Assembly: GCF_900110945.1 (NCBI RefSeq)
Contig: NZ_FOFL01000001.1
Location: forward strand, 186,001-250,000
Direction: 5' to 3'
Origin: Devosia sp. YR412
Lineage (GTDB): Bacteria; Pseudomonadota; Alphaproteobacteria; Rhizobiales; Devosiaceae
Length of the DNA stretch: 64,000 nucleotides
Positions 53,936 through 63,120 of the stretch are shown piece after piece; the stretch's first letter is position 1, and every line of letters starts with the position of its first letter. A program made the translations under genes and the position numbers. Under the pieces are notes generated by a model. The model had not been told where the DNA came from, searched no databases, and saw only the letters and a list, made by a program, of their open reading frames with translations.

Positions 53936-55537
53936 TTATGACTTGGTGACGGTGTCCCAACGCGTCAGCCAGGTCGAATGGCCGACATAGCCCTGCACAT
54001 TGTTTCGGATCGCCTTGGCATCGGTGCGCTGGAACGAGGTGACCAGGGCCGGCGACGCGGCCAGATAGGCCTCGTTGACCGACTTGTAGATCGCCTCGCG
54101 TTTGGTCTGGTCCGGTTCATGGGCGGCAGCGCGCACCTGGTCCTGGATTTCGGCCGGGACATCCCAGGCCGTGCGCCAGGCATTGATGCCGGTGAGCTGG
54201 GCCTCGTCGGAATTGTCGGCATTGGTCGCATAGGACTGCAGCACGGCATGCGGATCGGGCAAGCGGTCGCCGGAGCGGGCCGAGAAGAGCTCGAATTCAC
54301 GGCTGCGGAACTTGCCGATGTGGTCGCCGATCTGCAGGTCCAATGTAATGCCGGCTTCTGCGGCATTGGCCTGCAGCGACTGGGCCACTTCGGCCTCCGG
54401 CGTGGCCGGGCTGGCATAATAGGTCAGCGTGAAGCCATCGGCATGGCCGGCTTCAGCCAGCAGTTCCTTGGCCTTGGCAACGTCGAGCTTGTAGGGATTG
54501 TTCTCCACAGCGCCGATCAGGCCGGCCGGCACAATGGTCTGCTGCAGGTTGCCGTAATATTTCATCACGCCATTGGCCAGGCCCTCATAGTCGATGAGGT
54601 AGCGGAAGGCTTCGCGCACCTGCGGCTTGGCCAGGATTTCGTTCTTCTGGTTGAGCGCCAGATAGTAGAAGCCAAAGCCCGGCGTGCGCTGGATCGACGC
54701 GACATCGCCATTGTCGAGCGAAGCCAGGTCGGTCGAGGACAGGCGCGATGCGATATCGATGTCGCCGGCCTCGATCTGCAAGCGCTGGCCGGAGGATTCG
54801 GGCAGGTGGCGCAGAATCACGCGCTTCATGGCGGGGACACCCTGCCAGTAGCCGTCGAAAGCTTCGGCGATCAGCAGGTCGTTGGCGCGCCAGGTGCGCA
54901 GGGAATAGGGACCCGAGCCGGCATCGCTGGTCTGCAGGAACTCCCCGCCCATGTCGCCTTCCTTGTCCTTATCTGCCAGGAAGGCGCTGTCGACGATGGA
55001 GGTCGAGAAGCTCGCCAGTGCGTAAAGGATCAGGTTGGAATTCCACAATTCCGGCGTCTGCAGCACCAGCGTCGTGTCGTCGGTTGCAGTGATCAGGCTG
55101 TCCACGTTTTCGGGGGTAAAGCCCCACTGCTTGAGATCGACGGACGGGGCCAGGCCACGCTTGACGAGGCGGCGCAGCGACCATTCCACATCCTTGGCGG
55201 TCAGCGGATTGCCGGAGTGGAAGGTGACGCCGGAACGGACCTTGAAGGTAAAGGTCAGGCCGTCGTCGCTAATGGTCCAGCTTTCGGCCAGGCCCGGCTG
55301 GGGATCAGCAAGATTATCGGCCGGCAGCACGATGAGTCGCTCGTAAAGATTGGCGGCCACTTCAGCAGCCTCAAGCTGGTTGAGCTCATGCGGGTCGAGC
55401 CCACGCATGGCCGACATATCCATGCCGATGACCAGCTGATCAGCCGGCGTGGCGGCAATAACGGAGCCGGAATGGGCAAGAACAGCCGCAGACACGCCTG
55501 CCATCAGGGCGCCCTTGAGCATAGTGCGACGATCCAT
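53936..55537 (-). CDS. ABC transporter substrate-binding protein, family 5 (peptide/nickel/sugar type)
   Basis: A 533-residue periplasmic protein. The leader MDRRTMLKGALMAGVSAAVLAHSGSVIAA has a twin-arginine-like pair. The fold shows LADPQPGLAESWTISDDGLTFTFKVRSGVTFHSG and DVEWSLRRLV, as in DppA/OppA. A GAGGAGG ribosome site immediately before this ATG favours it over a start 25 codons upstream. It heads the transporter operon, divergent from the DapA-like gene. Context suggests it binds a sugar acid or glycoside, though family 5 proteins most often bind peptides. Confidence 0.92.
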   Translation of the reverse strand: MDRRTMLKGALMAGVSAAVLAHSGSVIAATPADQLVIGMDMSAMRGLDPHELNQLEAAEVAANLYERLIVLPADNLADPQPGLAESWTISDDGLTFTFKVRSGVTFHSGNPLTAKDVEWSLRRLVKRGLAPSVDLKQWGFTPENVDSLITATDDTTLVLQTPELWNSNLILYALASFSTSIVDSAFLADKDKEGDMGGEFLQTSDAGSGPYSLRTWRANDLLIAEAFDGYWQGVPAMKRVILRHLPESSGQRLQIEAGDIDIASRLSSTDLASLDNGDVASIQRTPGFGFYYLALNQKNEILAKPQVREAFRYLIDYEGLANGVMKYYGNLQQTIVPAGLIGAVENNPYKLDVAKAKELLAEAGHADGFTLTYYASPATPEAEVAQSLQANAAEAGITLDLQIGDHIGKFRSREFELFSARSGDRLPDPHAVLQSYATNADNSDEAQLTGINAWRTAWDVPAEIQDQVRAAAHEPDQTKREAIYKSVNEAYLAASPALVTSFQRTDAKAIRNNVQGYVGHSTWLTRWDTVTKS

Positions 55538-55586
55538 ACGAACCTCCTCGTTCGTGGCCCAGTTTGCTGATTGCACCTGAAGCCTC

Positions 55587-55605
55587 TTGAAATCTGATAT
55601 TTCAA
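55587..55605. promoter_or_regulatory. Candidate GntR operator in the divergent promoter region
   Basis: TTGAAATCTGATATTTCAA is a 19-bp palindrome with 7-bp arms. Its right part, TGATATTTCA, nearly repeats the site before the GntR gene. It lies between the transporter operon and the catabolic operon, well placed to control both. Confidence 0.6.
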
Positions 55606-55690
55606 TGTTCATAGATTGGATCAGCCGTCAATGAGGTTCGTATGTCACGAACGCAGGAGGGCGGAATTTTCACATAGTTGAGGAGCGGTC

Positions 55691-56626
55691 ATGTCCGACG
55701 CCATTGTTAAAGTACGCGCTGCGCTCGGAGGTGTTTCGGGTGTGCCGGTGACCCCCTATCTTGCCGATGGCAGCGTGGACCATCCGGCACTTCAGGCCCT
55801 GATCTCCCGTCTGTCGCGACGCGGCGTGCATAACCTCATGGCGGCTGGCAATACGGGCGAATTCTTCGCCCTGACGCTCGATGAGATCCGCCAGGTCCAT
55901 GCAACGACGATCGCGGCATCGCGTGATGGCACCAGCATTGTCAGCGCGGCGGTCGGCCGCTCGCTGGTTGAGGCCAAGGCGCTTGCGCGTGACGCGATTG
56001 ATGCTGGTGCTGACGCCATTATGGGGCATCACCCGATGGACCCGTTTGCGGCGCCTGCCGCCCAGGCGCGCTACTTTCTCGAACTGGCCGAGACATCCAC
56101 CGTGCCGGTGATCGCCTATGTCCGGTCCGACACGTTTTCCGTCAATGACTTCAAGCTGCTGGCCAGCCACCGGAACATTGCCGGCATCAAGTTCGCCTCG
56201 GGAAATCTGATGCTGCTGGCCGAGGCTATTCGCGCCACGGCCGATCTGCCCGCCATGTGGGTCTGTGGTCTCGCTGAAGGCTGGGCGCCGGCCTTCTATG
56301 CCATGGGAGCACGCGGCTTCACCTCGGGCCTCGTCAATGTTTTTCCCGATTTGTCGCTATCGATTCTGGCAGCACTAGAGGCCGGCGACTATGCCAAGGC
56401 CCGTGAATTGATCGCCCCGATTGCCGACTTTGAAGCGCTGAGGACAAAGTACCTCAACGGGGCCAATGTCACCGTCGTCAAGGAAGCGTTGGGCATTCTT
56501 GGTGAGGCGGTTGGCCCGGTCCGCAAGCCGGGCATGGAGACGCTCAACGACGACGAAAAGGCGGCGCTGCGTGATATCGTGAACCGCGTCAAGGCAAGCC
56601 AGCCGGGAGCCGGTATCCAGTCATGA
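55691..56626 (+). CDS. DapA-family (dihydrodipicolinate synthase/N-acetylneuraminate lyase) aldolase or dehydratase
   Basis: A 311-residue TIM barrel. The Schiff-base Lys is in NIAGIKFASGN, the Tyr of the proton relay in PVIAYVRSDTF, and the family loop GNTGEFFALTLDEIRQVH is present (GTTGE in DapA). Genomic context points to a sugar-acid enzyme, such as a 2-keto-3-deoxy acid aldolase or a ketodeoxy-glucarate dehydratase, rather than lysine synthesis. It is the first gene of a three-gene operon and overlaps the next by 4 bp (ATGA). Confidence 0.88.
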   Translation: MSDAIVKVRAALGGVSGVPVTPYLADGSVDHPALQALISRLSRRGVHNLMAAGNTGEFFALTLDEIRQVHATTIAASRDGTSIVSAAVGRSLVEAKALARDAIDAGADAIMGHHPMDPFAAPAAQARYFLELAETSTVPVIAYVRSDTFSVNDFKLLASHRNIAGIKFASGNLMLLAEAIRATADLPAMWVCGLAEGWAPAFYAMGARGFTSGLVNVFPDLSLSILAALEAGDYAKARELIAPIADFEALRTKYLNGANVTVVKEALGILGEAVGPVRKPGMETLNDDEKAALRDIVNRVKASQPGAGIQS

Positions 56627-57762
56627 AGATCACTGCCATCAAGTCTTATATGCAGCGCGTCGACGATCGTCCGCGCCTGCTGGTCAAGATCGAGACCGAC
56701 GAGGGGATTTCGGGCTGGGGCGAGGCCTATAATCATGGACCCGACTGGGCCCTGCCGCCGATCCTCGATTACATGTTTAACTATCTCGTCGGCGAGGATC
56801 CGCGCCGCGTTGAATATCTGGTGCTCAAGCTTAACCAGCAATGCCGCTTTCCGCCTGGCGCCTTGGGTCTTGCCGCCATTTCGGTCATCGACCATGCCCT
56901 GTGGGACATTGCCGGCAAGGCGGCGGGCCTGCCGGTCTATATGCTGCTCGGCGGCAACGTGCGCGACCGGGTTAAGGTCTATTGCGGCGTCTATACCGCT
57001 CCCGATCCCGAACATGCGCTCGACCAGACCGCTGAGCTCAACCAAAAATACGGCTATACCGCCTTCAAGCTCAGCCCCTATCGGCGCGATCTGCACAATT
57101 CTCGCTGGGGTGAACTCGTCAAGGAAACAGGCGATTATTTCGGCCGCGTGCGCGAGTTGACGCCTAGCCACTTCGAATTCGCCTTCGATGCGCATGCCAA
57201 GATTTTCGAGCCGTACCAGGCCATACAATTGGCCCAAGCGATTGCCTCGCACGACCCCTATTTCTACGAAGAGCCGATCCGGCCCGAGCACATTCCTGCC
57301 TGGAAAGAGCTCAAGGCCAAGGTCACAGTGCCGCTGGCCACAGGCGAGTCGCTTTACAACCGTTTCGAATTCCTGGCCCTGCTCTCGGCGCAAGGGGCAG
57401 ACATCATCCAGCCCGACATCTGCGTGGTTGGTGGCGTCAGCGAAATGCGCCGCATCGCGACCCTGGCCGAGGCCCATTATGTGACCGTCGCGCCGCACAA
57501 TCCCATGGGCCCGCTGGCCACCGCGGTCAATGTTCACTTTGCTGCCGCCCAGCCTAATTTCAAGGTGCTCGAGTTCAAGCCGCATATCCACGCGCCATGG
57601 GCGATCGACCCCTATATTCCCGTCGACGGGCATATGGAGCTGCGTCCGGATCGTCCCGGTTGGGGTATCGAGATCGACGAAAAAGTGCTCGAAAGGGACG
57701 ACTATATCCATTGGGAGCGCAAGGTGACGCGCAAGCCCGATGGCTCCACCGCCTATCCCTAG
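56623..57762 (+). CDS. Enolase-superfamily sugar-acid dehydratase (mandelate racemase/galactonate dehydratase type)
   Basis: A 379-residue enzyme that removes water from an aldonic acid to give a 2-keto-3-deoxy acid. Metal ligands are visible in FEFAFDAHAKI, YFYEEPIRPEH and LATGESLYNR; the catalytic His is in VAPHNPMGPL. The capping domain occupies the first 115 residues (ISGWGEAYNHGPDWALPP). The substrate is unassigned; galactonate, gluconate or a related acid is likely. It is translated with the DapA-like gene. Confidence 0.9.
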   Translation: MKITAIKSYMQRVDDRPRLLVKIETDEGISGWGEAYNHGPDWALPPILDYMFNYLVGEDPRRVEYLVLKLNQQCRFPPGALGLAAISVIDHALWDIAGKAAGLPVYMLLGGNVRDRVKVYCGVYTAPDPEHALDQTAELNQKYGYTAFKLSPYRRDLHNSRWGELVKETGDYFGRVRELTPSHFEFAFDAHAKIFEPYQAIQLAQAIASHDPYFYEEPIRPEHIPAWKELKAKVTVPLATGESLYNRFEFLALLSAQGADIIQPDICVVGGVSEMRRIATLAEAHYVTVAPHNPMGPLATAVNVHFAAAQPNFKVLEFKPHIHAPWAIDPYIPVDGHMELRPDRPGWGIEIDEKVLERDDYIHWERKVTRKPDGSTAYP

Positions 57763-57780
57763 CATCTCTGGGAGGAGAGC

Positions 57781-58638
57781 ATGGATTTTCGCCTGCTGCT
57801 CGAGGGGCGCTTCTCTGCCGAAGTGCCCCTCTGGGACGACCGGCGGCAATGTCTGTTTTTTGTCGAATTCACCCAGCCCGCCGTCCACCGCGTCATGCTG
57901 GACGGCACCGACCACCATATCTGGCCCATGCCCGAACTGGCCGGCAGTATCGGGCTGGGGGAAAGTGGCAGGCTGATCGTCGCTCAGCCCAAAAAATTGC
58001 TGACGCTCGACCCTGATACCGGCGAGATCAGACATATTGCCGATGTACCGGACGAGCCTGACAGCAACCGTCTCAACGACGGCAAAGTTGGCCCCGACGG
58101 AGCCTTTTGGGTGGGAAGCATGGACATGCGGCCCGAGCGGGAAAAGATCGGTTCGCTGTATCGCGTCACCGGCAAAGGCGCAGTGACCCGGGTGCTTGAG
58201 CACGACGTGGAGGTGGCAAACGGACTGGCCTGGTCCGCGGATGGACGGACACTGTATTTCTCGGATTCGCGCGGCCCGTGGGTAGATCGGTTCGATTTCG
58301 ATCCCGCAACAGGCACAATCGACAACCGGCGCCGCTTCGCCGATTTCACCGAGCAATCCGGCCGCCCCGACGGTGCCGCCTGCGACAGCCTCGGCCACTA
58401 CTGGAGCGCCGGCGTGTCGGCCGGCCGGCTCAACGTATTGGATTCGTCAGGGTCCATTCAACGGGTCATCCCCACGCCTGTTTCAGCACCCAGCATGCCC
58501 GCGTTTTCCGGACCCGATCTTGATATGCTGGTGGTCACCTCGCTCATTCCGTCCGTATCCACCGCTATGGACGGCGCCATTTTGATAGCCAAGGCACCAG
58601 TGGTTGGTGCTCGAATCCATCGTTGGCAAGACTTGTAG
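57781..58638 (+). CDS. SMP-30/gluconolactonase family lactonase
   Basis: A 285-residue six-bladed beta-propeller that opens sugar lactones to acids using one divalent metal. The start FSAEVPLWDDRRQCLFFVEF carries the Glu ligand, followed by the substrate-side SNRLNDGKVGPDGAFWVGSM, NGLAWSADGRTLYFSDS and GRPDGAACDSLGHYWSA. It follows the dehydratase by 18 bp. It fits the step before dehydration in a lactone-to-acid-to-keto-deoxy-acid route. Confidence 0.93.
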   Translation: MDFRLLLEGRFSAEVPLWDDRRQCLFFVEFTQPAVHRVMLDGTDHHIWPMPELAGSIGLGESGRLIVAQPKKLLTLDPDTGEIRHIADVPDEPDSNRLNDGKVGPDGAFWVGSMDMRPEREKIGSLYRVTGKGAVTRVLEHDVEVANGLAWSADGRTLYFSDSRGPWVDRFDFDPATGTIDNRRRFADFTEQSGRPDGAACDSLGHYWSAGVSAGRLNVLDSSGSIQRVIPTPVSAPSMPAFSGPDLDMLVVTSLIPSVSTAMDGAILIAKAPVVGARIHRWQDL

Positions 58639-58824
58639 AAAAGGTCGGCCGGCGAGACGTTTTCAAAAGTGTCCGAGTTTTTAGACTTTGCTACCAGATT
58701 GGCTGCTTGCGACCCCATATCGGTCATTAGCGTTCGGAATTTTTAGGCTCTAAACCTGCCGCTCAAGGGGGAACGTTAACTTGGCGGCGTGCGGTAGATC
58801 GCGCCGCCAAGCGTTTGGTATGAA

Positions 58825-59664
58825 TTATGGTCGTTGCGCCGCCAATTCGCGCAGCATGGCTTCGATGTTGCGTTCTACTACCGGGGTCTGTGCGCCGTTT
58901 TCCAGGCCGCCAACCAAGAGCCGCCCAGCAGCAGGTTGGGCAAAGAGACCGGCCCACGCAGTATTTTCTATCTCAAGGCCCGCTGAGTAGTCTTCGGCCG
59001 GGAGGCTTAACTTTGCTGCAGCGATGACGCCATCAGCCAGATTCGCGATGTTTTGGGCAAGAGTATCAACAAACGCGTCGATCTCATCGGCCGGCACGGC
59101 GCGGTTGATCCAGCCATAGCGCTCGGCCGTTTTCGCATCGAACAAGTCCACGCCTAGCACAATTTCCATTGCTCTATTACGGCCGACCCGATGCCGCAGA
59201 TATTGCGTTCCAGCACCACCCGGGACGATGCCCATCAAGGCTTCGACTTGGCTAAGTGCCGCCTTGCCAATAGCTCCAAAGCTCATGTCAGCTGCAGCAA
59301 CGAATTCCGCGCCTCCGCCTCTCGCCATTCCTTCGAGTTTTACGATCGTGACCTGTGGAAGGCGGCGCAGTCGTTCGGACAGGCTCTGGAATGGGTTCAA
59401 CCCTGGCAGTGTAATCGCACCAAGCTTTTCAAAGATTTTTGCATCCTCGGCCATCGTCATGTCGACATGGGCGATAAAAAACTCGGGGTTGGCGCTGTCG
59501 AAGATAACTACCTTGACTGCCGTGTCATCTTTCACAGTGTCAAGGAAACCGGTCAGTTCGGTCATCATCTGGAGCGAAAGGACATTAACCGGCGCATTGT
59601 CGATGGTGACGCGGGCGATGCCGCCTTGGATATTCACGTGAATGGTTTGGTATGGGGCAGTCAT
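58825..59664 (-). CDS. Enoyl-CoA hydratase/isomerase family protein
   Basis: A 279-residue crotonase-fold protein. IARVTIDNAPVNVLSLQMM and LEGMARGGGAEFVAAADMSFGA (oxyanion-hole Gly) are present, but the first half has HVDMTMAED where hydratases have a typical AGADI segment, so the substrate is uncertain and may not be a simple enoyl-CoA. It is divergent from an HxlR regulator, a layout usual for small detoxification or oxidoreductase units. Confidence 0.85.
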   Translation of the reverse strand: MTAPYQTIHVNIQGGIARVTIDNAPVNVLSLQMMTELTGFLDTVKDDTAVKVVIFDSANPEFFIAHVDMTMAEDAKIFEKLGAITLPGLNPFQSLSERLRRLPQVTIVKLEGMARGGGAEFVAAADMSFGAIGKAALSQVEALMGIVPGGAGTQYLRHRVGRNRAMEIVLGVDLFDAKTAERYGWINRAVPADEIDAFVDTLAQNIANLADGVIAAAKLSLPAEDYSAGLEIENTAWAGLFAQPAAGRLLVGGLENGAQTPVVERNIEAMLRELAAQRP

Positions 59665-59765
59665 GAAGGCTCCAGCTCTTGTGAAAAGGAAGCGCCTTAA
59701 GTATGCATCTGATACCTAGTGTCAATTACGCACTCTGACGATATCAGGGATGCTGGAGCATACCT

Positions 59766-60125
59766 ATGGACGATGTAGACCCGCATTTCAGAGTGGATTG
59801 CCCCAGCCGGCAAATTCTCGATCAGATCGCCGACAAGTGGTCGATGATGGCTTTGTTCGTCTTGAGAGAACCGAGGCGCTTCAACGAGATCAAGCGTCGG
59901 CTTGCAGGGATTACTCAGCGGGTGCTGACGCAGACTCTCCGTAAGCTTGAACGCAATGGGATGATCACCCGCCGGGTTTTGCCTGGACCGCCGCTCGGCG
60001 TGGAATATGCCTTGACCCCGCTCGGGCAATCTCTGGAGGGGCCGTTTTCAGTTCTGTACGGCTGGACAGTTGATAATATGGAGGTCATTGGTGCGGCGCA
60101 GTCCGACTATGATGGTCGGAACTAG
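59766..60125 (+). CDS. HxlR-family transcriptional regulator
   Basis: A 119-residue winged-helix regulator. CPSRQILDQIADKWSMMALFVLREPRRFNEIKRRLAGITQRVLTQTLRKLERNGMITR is the HxlR fold, with a Cys near the N-terminus that in some relatives senses thiol-reactive compounds. It is divergent from the enoyl-CoA hydratase gene across 101 bp that contain the inverted pair CTCCAGC/GCTGGAG, and probably controls it. Confidence 0.92.
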   Translation: MDDVDPHFRVDCPSRQILDQIADKWSMMALFVLREPRRFNEIKRRLAGITQRVLTQTLRKLERNGMITRRVLPGPPLGVEYALTPLGQSLEGPFSVLYGWTVDNMEVIGAAQSDYDGRN

Positions 60126-60354
60126 AACCTCGAGCGAATGAGGGTAATATCCGTCGAGTGATCTAATCGATAAGCTGACGGTCGTTTGCCAGCCAAAGGT
60201 TTTGTTTGGAAACCGACCCCCCATTGAAGTCATCTACAAGTTGAGAGCAAGTCAGAAAAGCTGCCATCCACCGCATCACTGGCCGGTGTGAGACGATCAC
60301 AGACTTGCCGCAGCCTGCGTCTGTTCCTAACCAGCGTCAGTCGGGCGATATGAG

Positions 60355-61176
60355 CTACCCGGCGAGAAGCGGCGCATAGGCGTCAAGCCGGCGGGAAAGG
60401 AATTCAGTGAAGAGCCGCACGCGCTTGGTCTTGCGTGTCTCCCCCTGAGTGAGAAGCCAGACGGGTCCATAGAGCTGAAGGTCCATATCTGGCACCCTCT
60501 CCAATAGGGGGTCGGGATCGCCGACGAAACACGGGATCGCCGTGATGCCAATGCCCTGCCGCACTGCTGCGATCTGCGCTGCGAAGTCAGTGGTCCAGAA
60601 CGGAGTGCCAGTGGTGCGAAGCTCGCCGGCGCGGGTCCAAACCGGGACGCCTTCGCCGCTGATGCCGATCCATCTGGGATCCTTCCCGCCCATTCGCCAT
60701 TCGACGAGTCGAGCGCTGGACATGTAGAAGCCGCCGTAAAGCGCCGGTCCCTTGATTCCATAAAGGTTGGGCGGCAGGGTCTCGCGATCATAGACGACAC
60801 GGATCGCAACATCGGCCTCCCGATTGGTCAGGTTGGCCAGCGCGCCGGACGGCAGGATTTCCATCTCGATGCCCGGATGCAGGCGGACAAAATCGGCCAA
60901 GTCCGGCATGAGCAGATGCGCAGCAAGGGGCGGCGGCAGCGTAACTCGCAGCAGCCCGCGCACGCTCTGGTCGCGCCCGAAGACGCGCGTTTCCAGTTGG
61001 AGCGATGACGCCTCCATCTGGGCGGCGAACTCGAGGACCTCCTCACCCGCGGGCGTTAGGCGGTAACCTGAAGGCAGCCGCTCGAACATATGAGTCCCCA
61101 GGCGGTCTTCGAGCTGGGCGATGCGTCGCAGCACGGTTGCGTGGTTGACGCCGAGGCGCTTGGCAGCGGCCCGCAC
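60355..61176 (-). pseudogene. LysR-family regulator lacking its N-terminus
   Basis: The readable part begins (M/V)RAAAKRLGVNHATVLRRIAQLEDRLG at the second helix of the winged helix. The first 20-25 residues usual for LysR proteins (the WDDLRxFLxV segment) are missing, and the sequence upstream changes abruptly into a piece of an SDR gene on the other strand. The effector domain is intact (VRGLLRVTLPPPLAAHLLMPDLADFVRLHPG, then QIAAVRQGIGITAIPCFVG). With the first helix of the DNA-binding domain gone, it is probably not functional. Confidence 0.8.
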
Positions 61177-61181
61177 GGAGC

Positions 61182-61664
61182 TTCGCCAATGCCGGCACGG
61201 GCGGTCCGCTCAAGCTCGGCCAGATCACCGCCGCGCACATCGACGAGGCCTTCGACACCAATGTGAAAGGGACCATCTTCACCGTTCAGAAGGCGCTGCC
61301 GCTGATGGGTCCGGGCGGTTCGATCATCCTGACCGGATCCAGCGCCGGCACCACGGGCGCCCCGGGCTTCAGCGCCTATGGCGCGAGCAAGGCGGCCGTG
61401 CGGAACCTGGCGCGGACCTGGGCGGAAGACCTCAAGGGAAGCGGCATCCGGGTCAATGTCCTGACGCCCGGTTCTGTGGCAACCGAGCTGGCCAGGGCTG
61501 CCCTGGGAGCGGAGGGGCTGGCGGTCTATGGCGCGATGACGGCGCTCCAGCGCATGGGCGATCCGGCGGAAGCCGGCGCGGTGGCGGCCTTTCTTGCCTC
61601 GTCGGAAAGCAGCTTCATGACCGGCAGCGAAGTCGCCGTGGATGGCGGCCTGGCGCAAGTCTGA
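61182..61664 (+). pseudogene. SDR-family oxidoreductase lacking its N-terminal half
   Basis: The SDR sequence opens abruptly at FANAGTGGPLKLGQITAAHI, the mid-domain NAG motif, and continues to the catalytic YGASK (SAYGASKAAVRNLARTWAEDLKGSGIRVNVLTPG) and the C-terminal FMTGSEVAVDGGL. About 85 residues including the Gly-rich NAD(P)-binding motif are missing, with no start codon in a plausible place. It abuts the truncated LysR gene head to head. Confidence 0.82.
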
Positions 61665-61693
61665 CCCGACATACTGAACCCAAGGAGAACATC

Positions 61694-62293
61694 ATGACTT
61701 ACGCAGTTATCGGCTTCGGCAGCATCGGCCAGGCGCTGGCCAAGGCATTTGCCCGCAACGGCATCGAAGTGTCCGTTGCCACGACACGCGACCCGGCAAG
61801 CTTTGCCGCCGAAGCGGCGGCGATCGGGCCGACCATCATTCCCAAAACGCTCGCGGAAGCCCTCAAGGCGGACACCATCATCCTCGCGGTTCGGTTCGAG
61901 GCGCACCCCGACATTGCCAAAGCGCTGCCCAGTTGGCAGGGCAAGACGGTCGTCGACGCGATGAACAGCAATCTGCCCCTTGAGGAGATGAACGGCCTGC
62001 TGTCCTCCGCCTTTGTCAGCCAGGCGTTCAACGGCGCCAAGCTGGTGAAGGGGTGGAACCACCTCCTGGCGGCCACGCTGGCGACTGATCCGGAGGTTGA
62101 TGGCGGTCACCGGGTGGTCTTCCTGTCGAGCGACGATGCGGATGCGGTGCCGCCCGTGGCCGACTTGGCGAAGCGCCTTGGTTTCGCCCCCGTTGACCTG
62201 GGGAAGCTCGATCAAGGTGGCGCACTGGTACACGCGCGCGGCCGCGTCTGGGGCCCTTTGATCTTCAAGGACATGTTCAAGAAGGAGCAGTAA
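61694..62293 (+). CDS. NADPH-dependent F420-reductase-like (FNO/P5CR-like) protein
   Basis: A 199-residue Rossmann protein. MTYAVIGFGSIGQALAKAFARNGIEVSVATTRDP is an NADP-binding start. The rest matches the F420-dependent NADP reductase-like group (VDAMNSNLP, FNGAKLVKGWNHLLAATLATDP, VHARGRVWGPLIFKD). Members in proteobacteria are not known to use F420. AAGGAG lies before the ATG. It follows the broken SDR gene by 29 bp and was probably its operon partner. Confidence 0.85.
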   Translation: MTYAVIGFGSIGQALAKAFARNGIEVSVATTRDPASFAAEAAAIGPTIIPKTLAEALKADTIILAVRFEAHPDIAKALPSWQGKTVVDAMNSNLPLEEMNGLLSSAFVSQAFNGAKLVKGWNHLLAATLATDPEVDGGHRVVFLSSDDADAVPPVADLAKRLGFAPVDLGKLDQGGALVHARGRVWGPLIFKDMFKKEQ

Positions 62294-62331
62294 CTCCCGG
62301 CGTTAGAATTCGCCCCAACGCCGGGAAGCTT

Positions 62332-63120
62332 TTAAACCGTTCTGATCGTGCCGCCATCGATGATGAACTCGGCGCCATGGATTGCGGTCGCGCGATCGGA
62401 GGCGAGGTAGGCGATGAGATCGGCGACCTCTTCAGGCTCCGCGCCCCGCCCGATCGGGATGCCTCCCAAGGCGTTGAGCACGGACTGACGAGCGTCCTCG
62501 GTCGTACCGCCGTTGGTAGACCGCAGCAGTTCGAGAAAGTCTGCGGTCGCTTCGGTCATGATCCAGCCAGGCGAGACCGAGTTCACGCGTACGCCCTTAG
62601 GTCCGAGCTCCTTGGAAATCGACTTGCTGTAGGTTCGCAAGGCAGCCTTTGCAGCAGCATAGCCCGTCGTCGAATCGGGCAGCGGCAGCACCGATTGGAT
62701 CGAGGTGATGTGCACCACCTGACCGGTGCCCCGCTCGACCATCTGCGGGATCAGGAGCCGATCGAGCCGAACCGTCGCCAGGAGGTTAAGGTTCAGCTCG
62801 GCCAGCCAGTGATCCTCGGTCAGCGCCGCGAACCCGCCCGCCGGGGAAGCCGAGCCACCGATCACATGGGCAAGAATGTCGATGCCGCCTAGCCGCTCAA
62901 GGGCGGCCTTGGCCAATGCTTCGCCACCTTGCGTAGTGGTCAGGTCCGCTTGGACATATTCGACACCCTCGATCGGATCTTTGATCGTGCGGGCGGCCGT
63001 GATGACCCGGGCTCCGCCGGCAAGGAAGCGTTCGATGGTAGCGCGGCCCAAACCCTTAGTGCCACCGCTGACGAGGACGCGCTTGCCGGCGAACTCCTTG
63101 GAATTGACCTCGATATTCAT
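62332..63120 (-). CDS. SDR-family oxidoreductase
   Basis: A 262-residue classical SDR. The cofactor motif is VLVSGGTKGLGRATIERFLAGG, the catalytic Ser is in VVHITSIQSVLP and the Tyr-Lys pair in TGYAAAKAALRTYSKSI; the C-terminal AEFIIDGGTIRTV is typical. Substrate is unknown. It overlaps the NTF2-like gene by 4 bp (ATGA), and the unit is divergent from the last LysR gene. Confidence 0.94.
   Translation of the reverse strand: MNIEVNSKEFAGKRVLVSGGTKGLGRATIERFLAGGARVITAARTIKDPIEGVEYVQADLTTTQGGEALAKAALERLGGIDILAHVIGGSASPAGGFAALTEDHWLAELNLNLLATVRLDRLLIPQMVERGTGQVVHITSIQSVLPLPDSTTGYAAAKAALRTYSKSISKELGPKGVRVNSVSPGWIMTEATADFLELLRSTNGGTTEDARQSVLNALGGIPIGRGAEPEEVADLIAYLASDRATAIHGAEFIIDGGTIRTV

Noticed and set aside
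61121..62293. A single 390-codon plus-strand frame joining sequence before and into the F420-reductase-like gene
   Set aside because: Its first 191 codons run in the wrong frame over the truncated SDR gene and are Arg/Gly-rich; the real gene starts at 61,694 with a good ribosome site.
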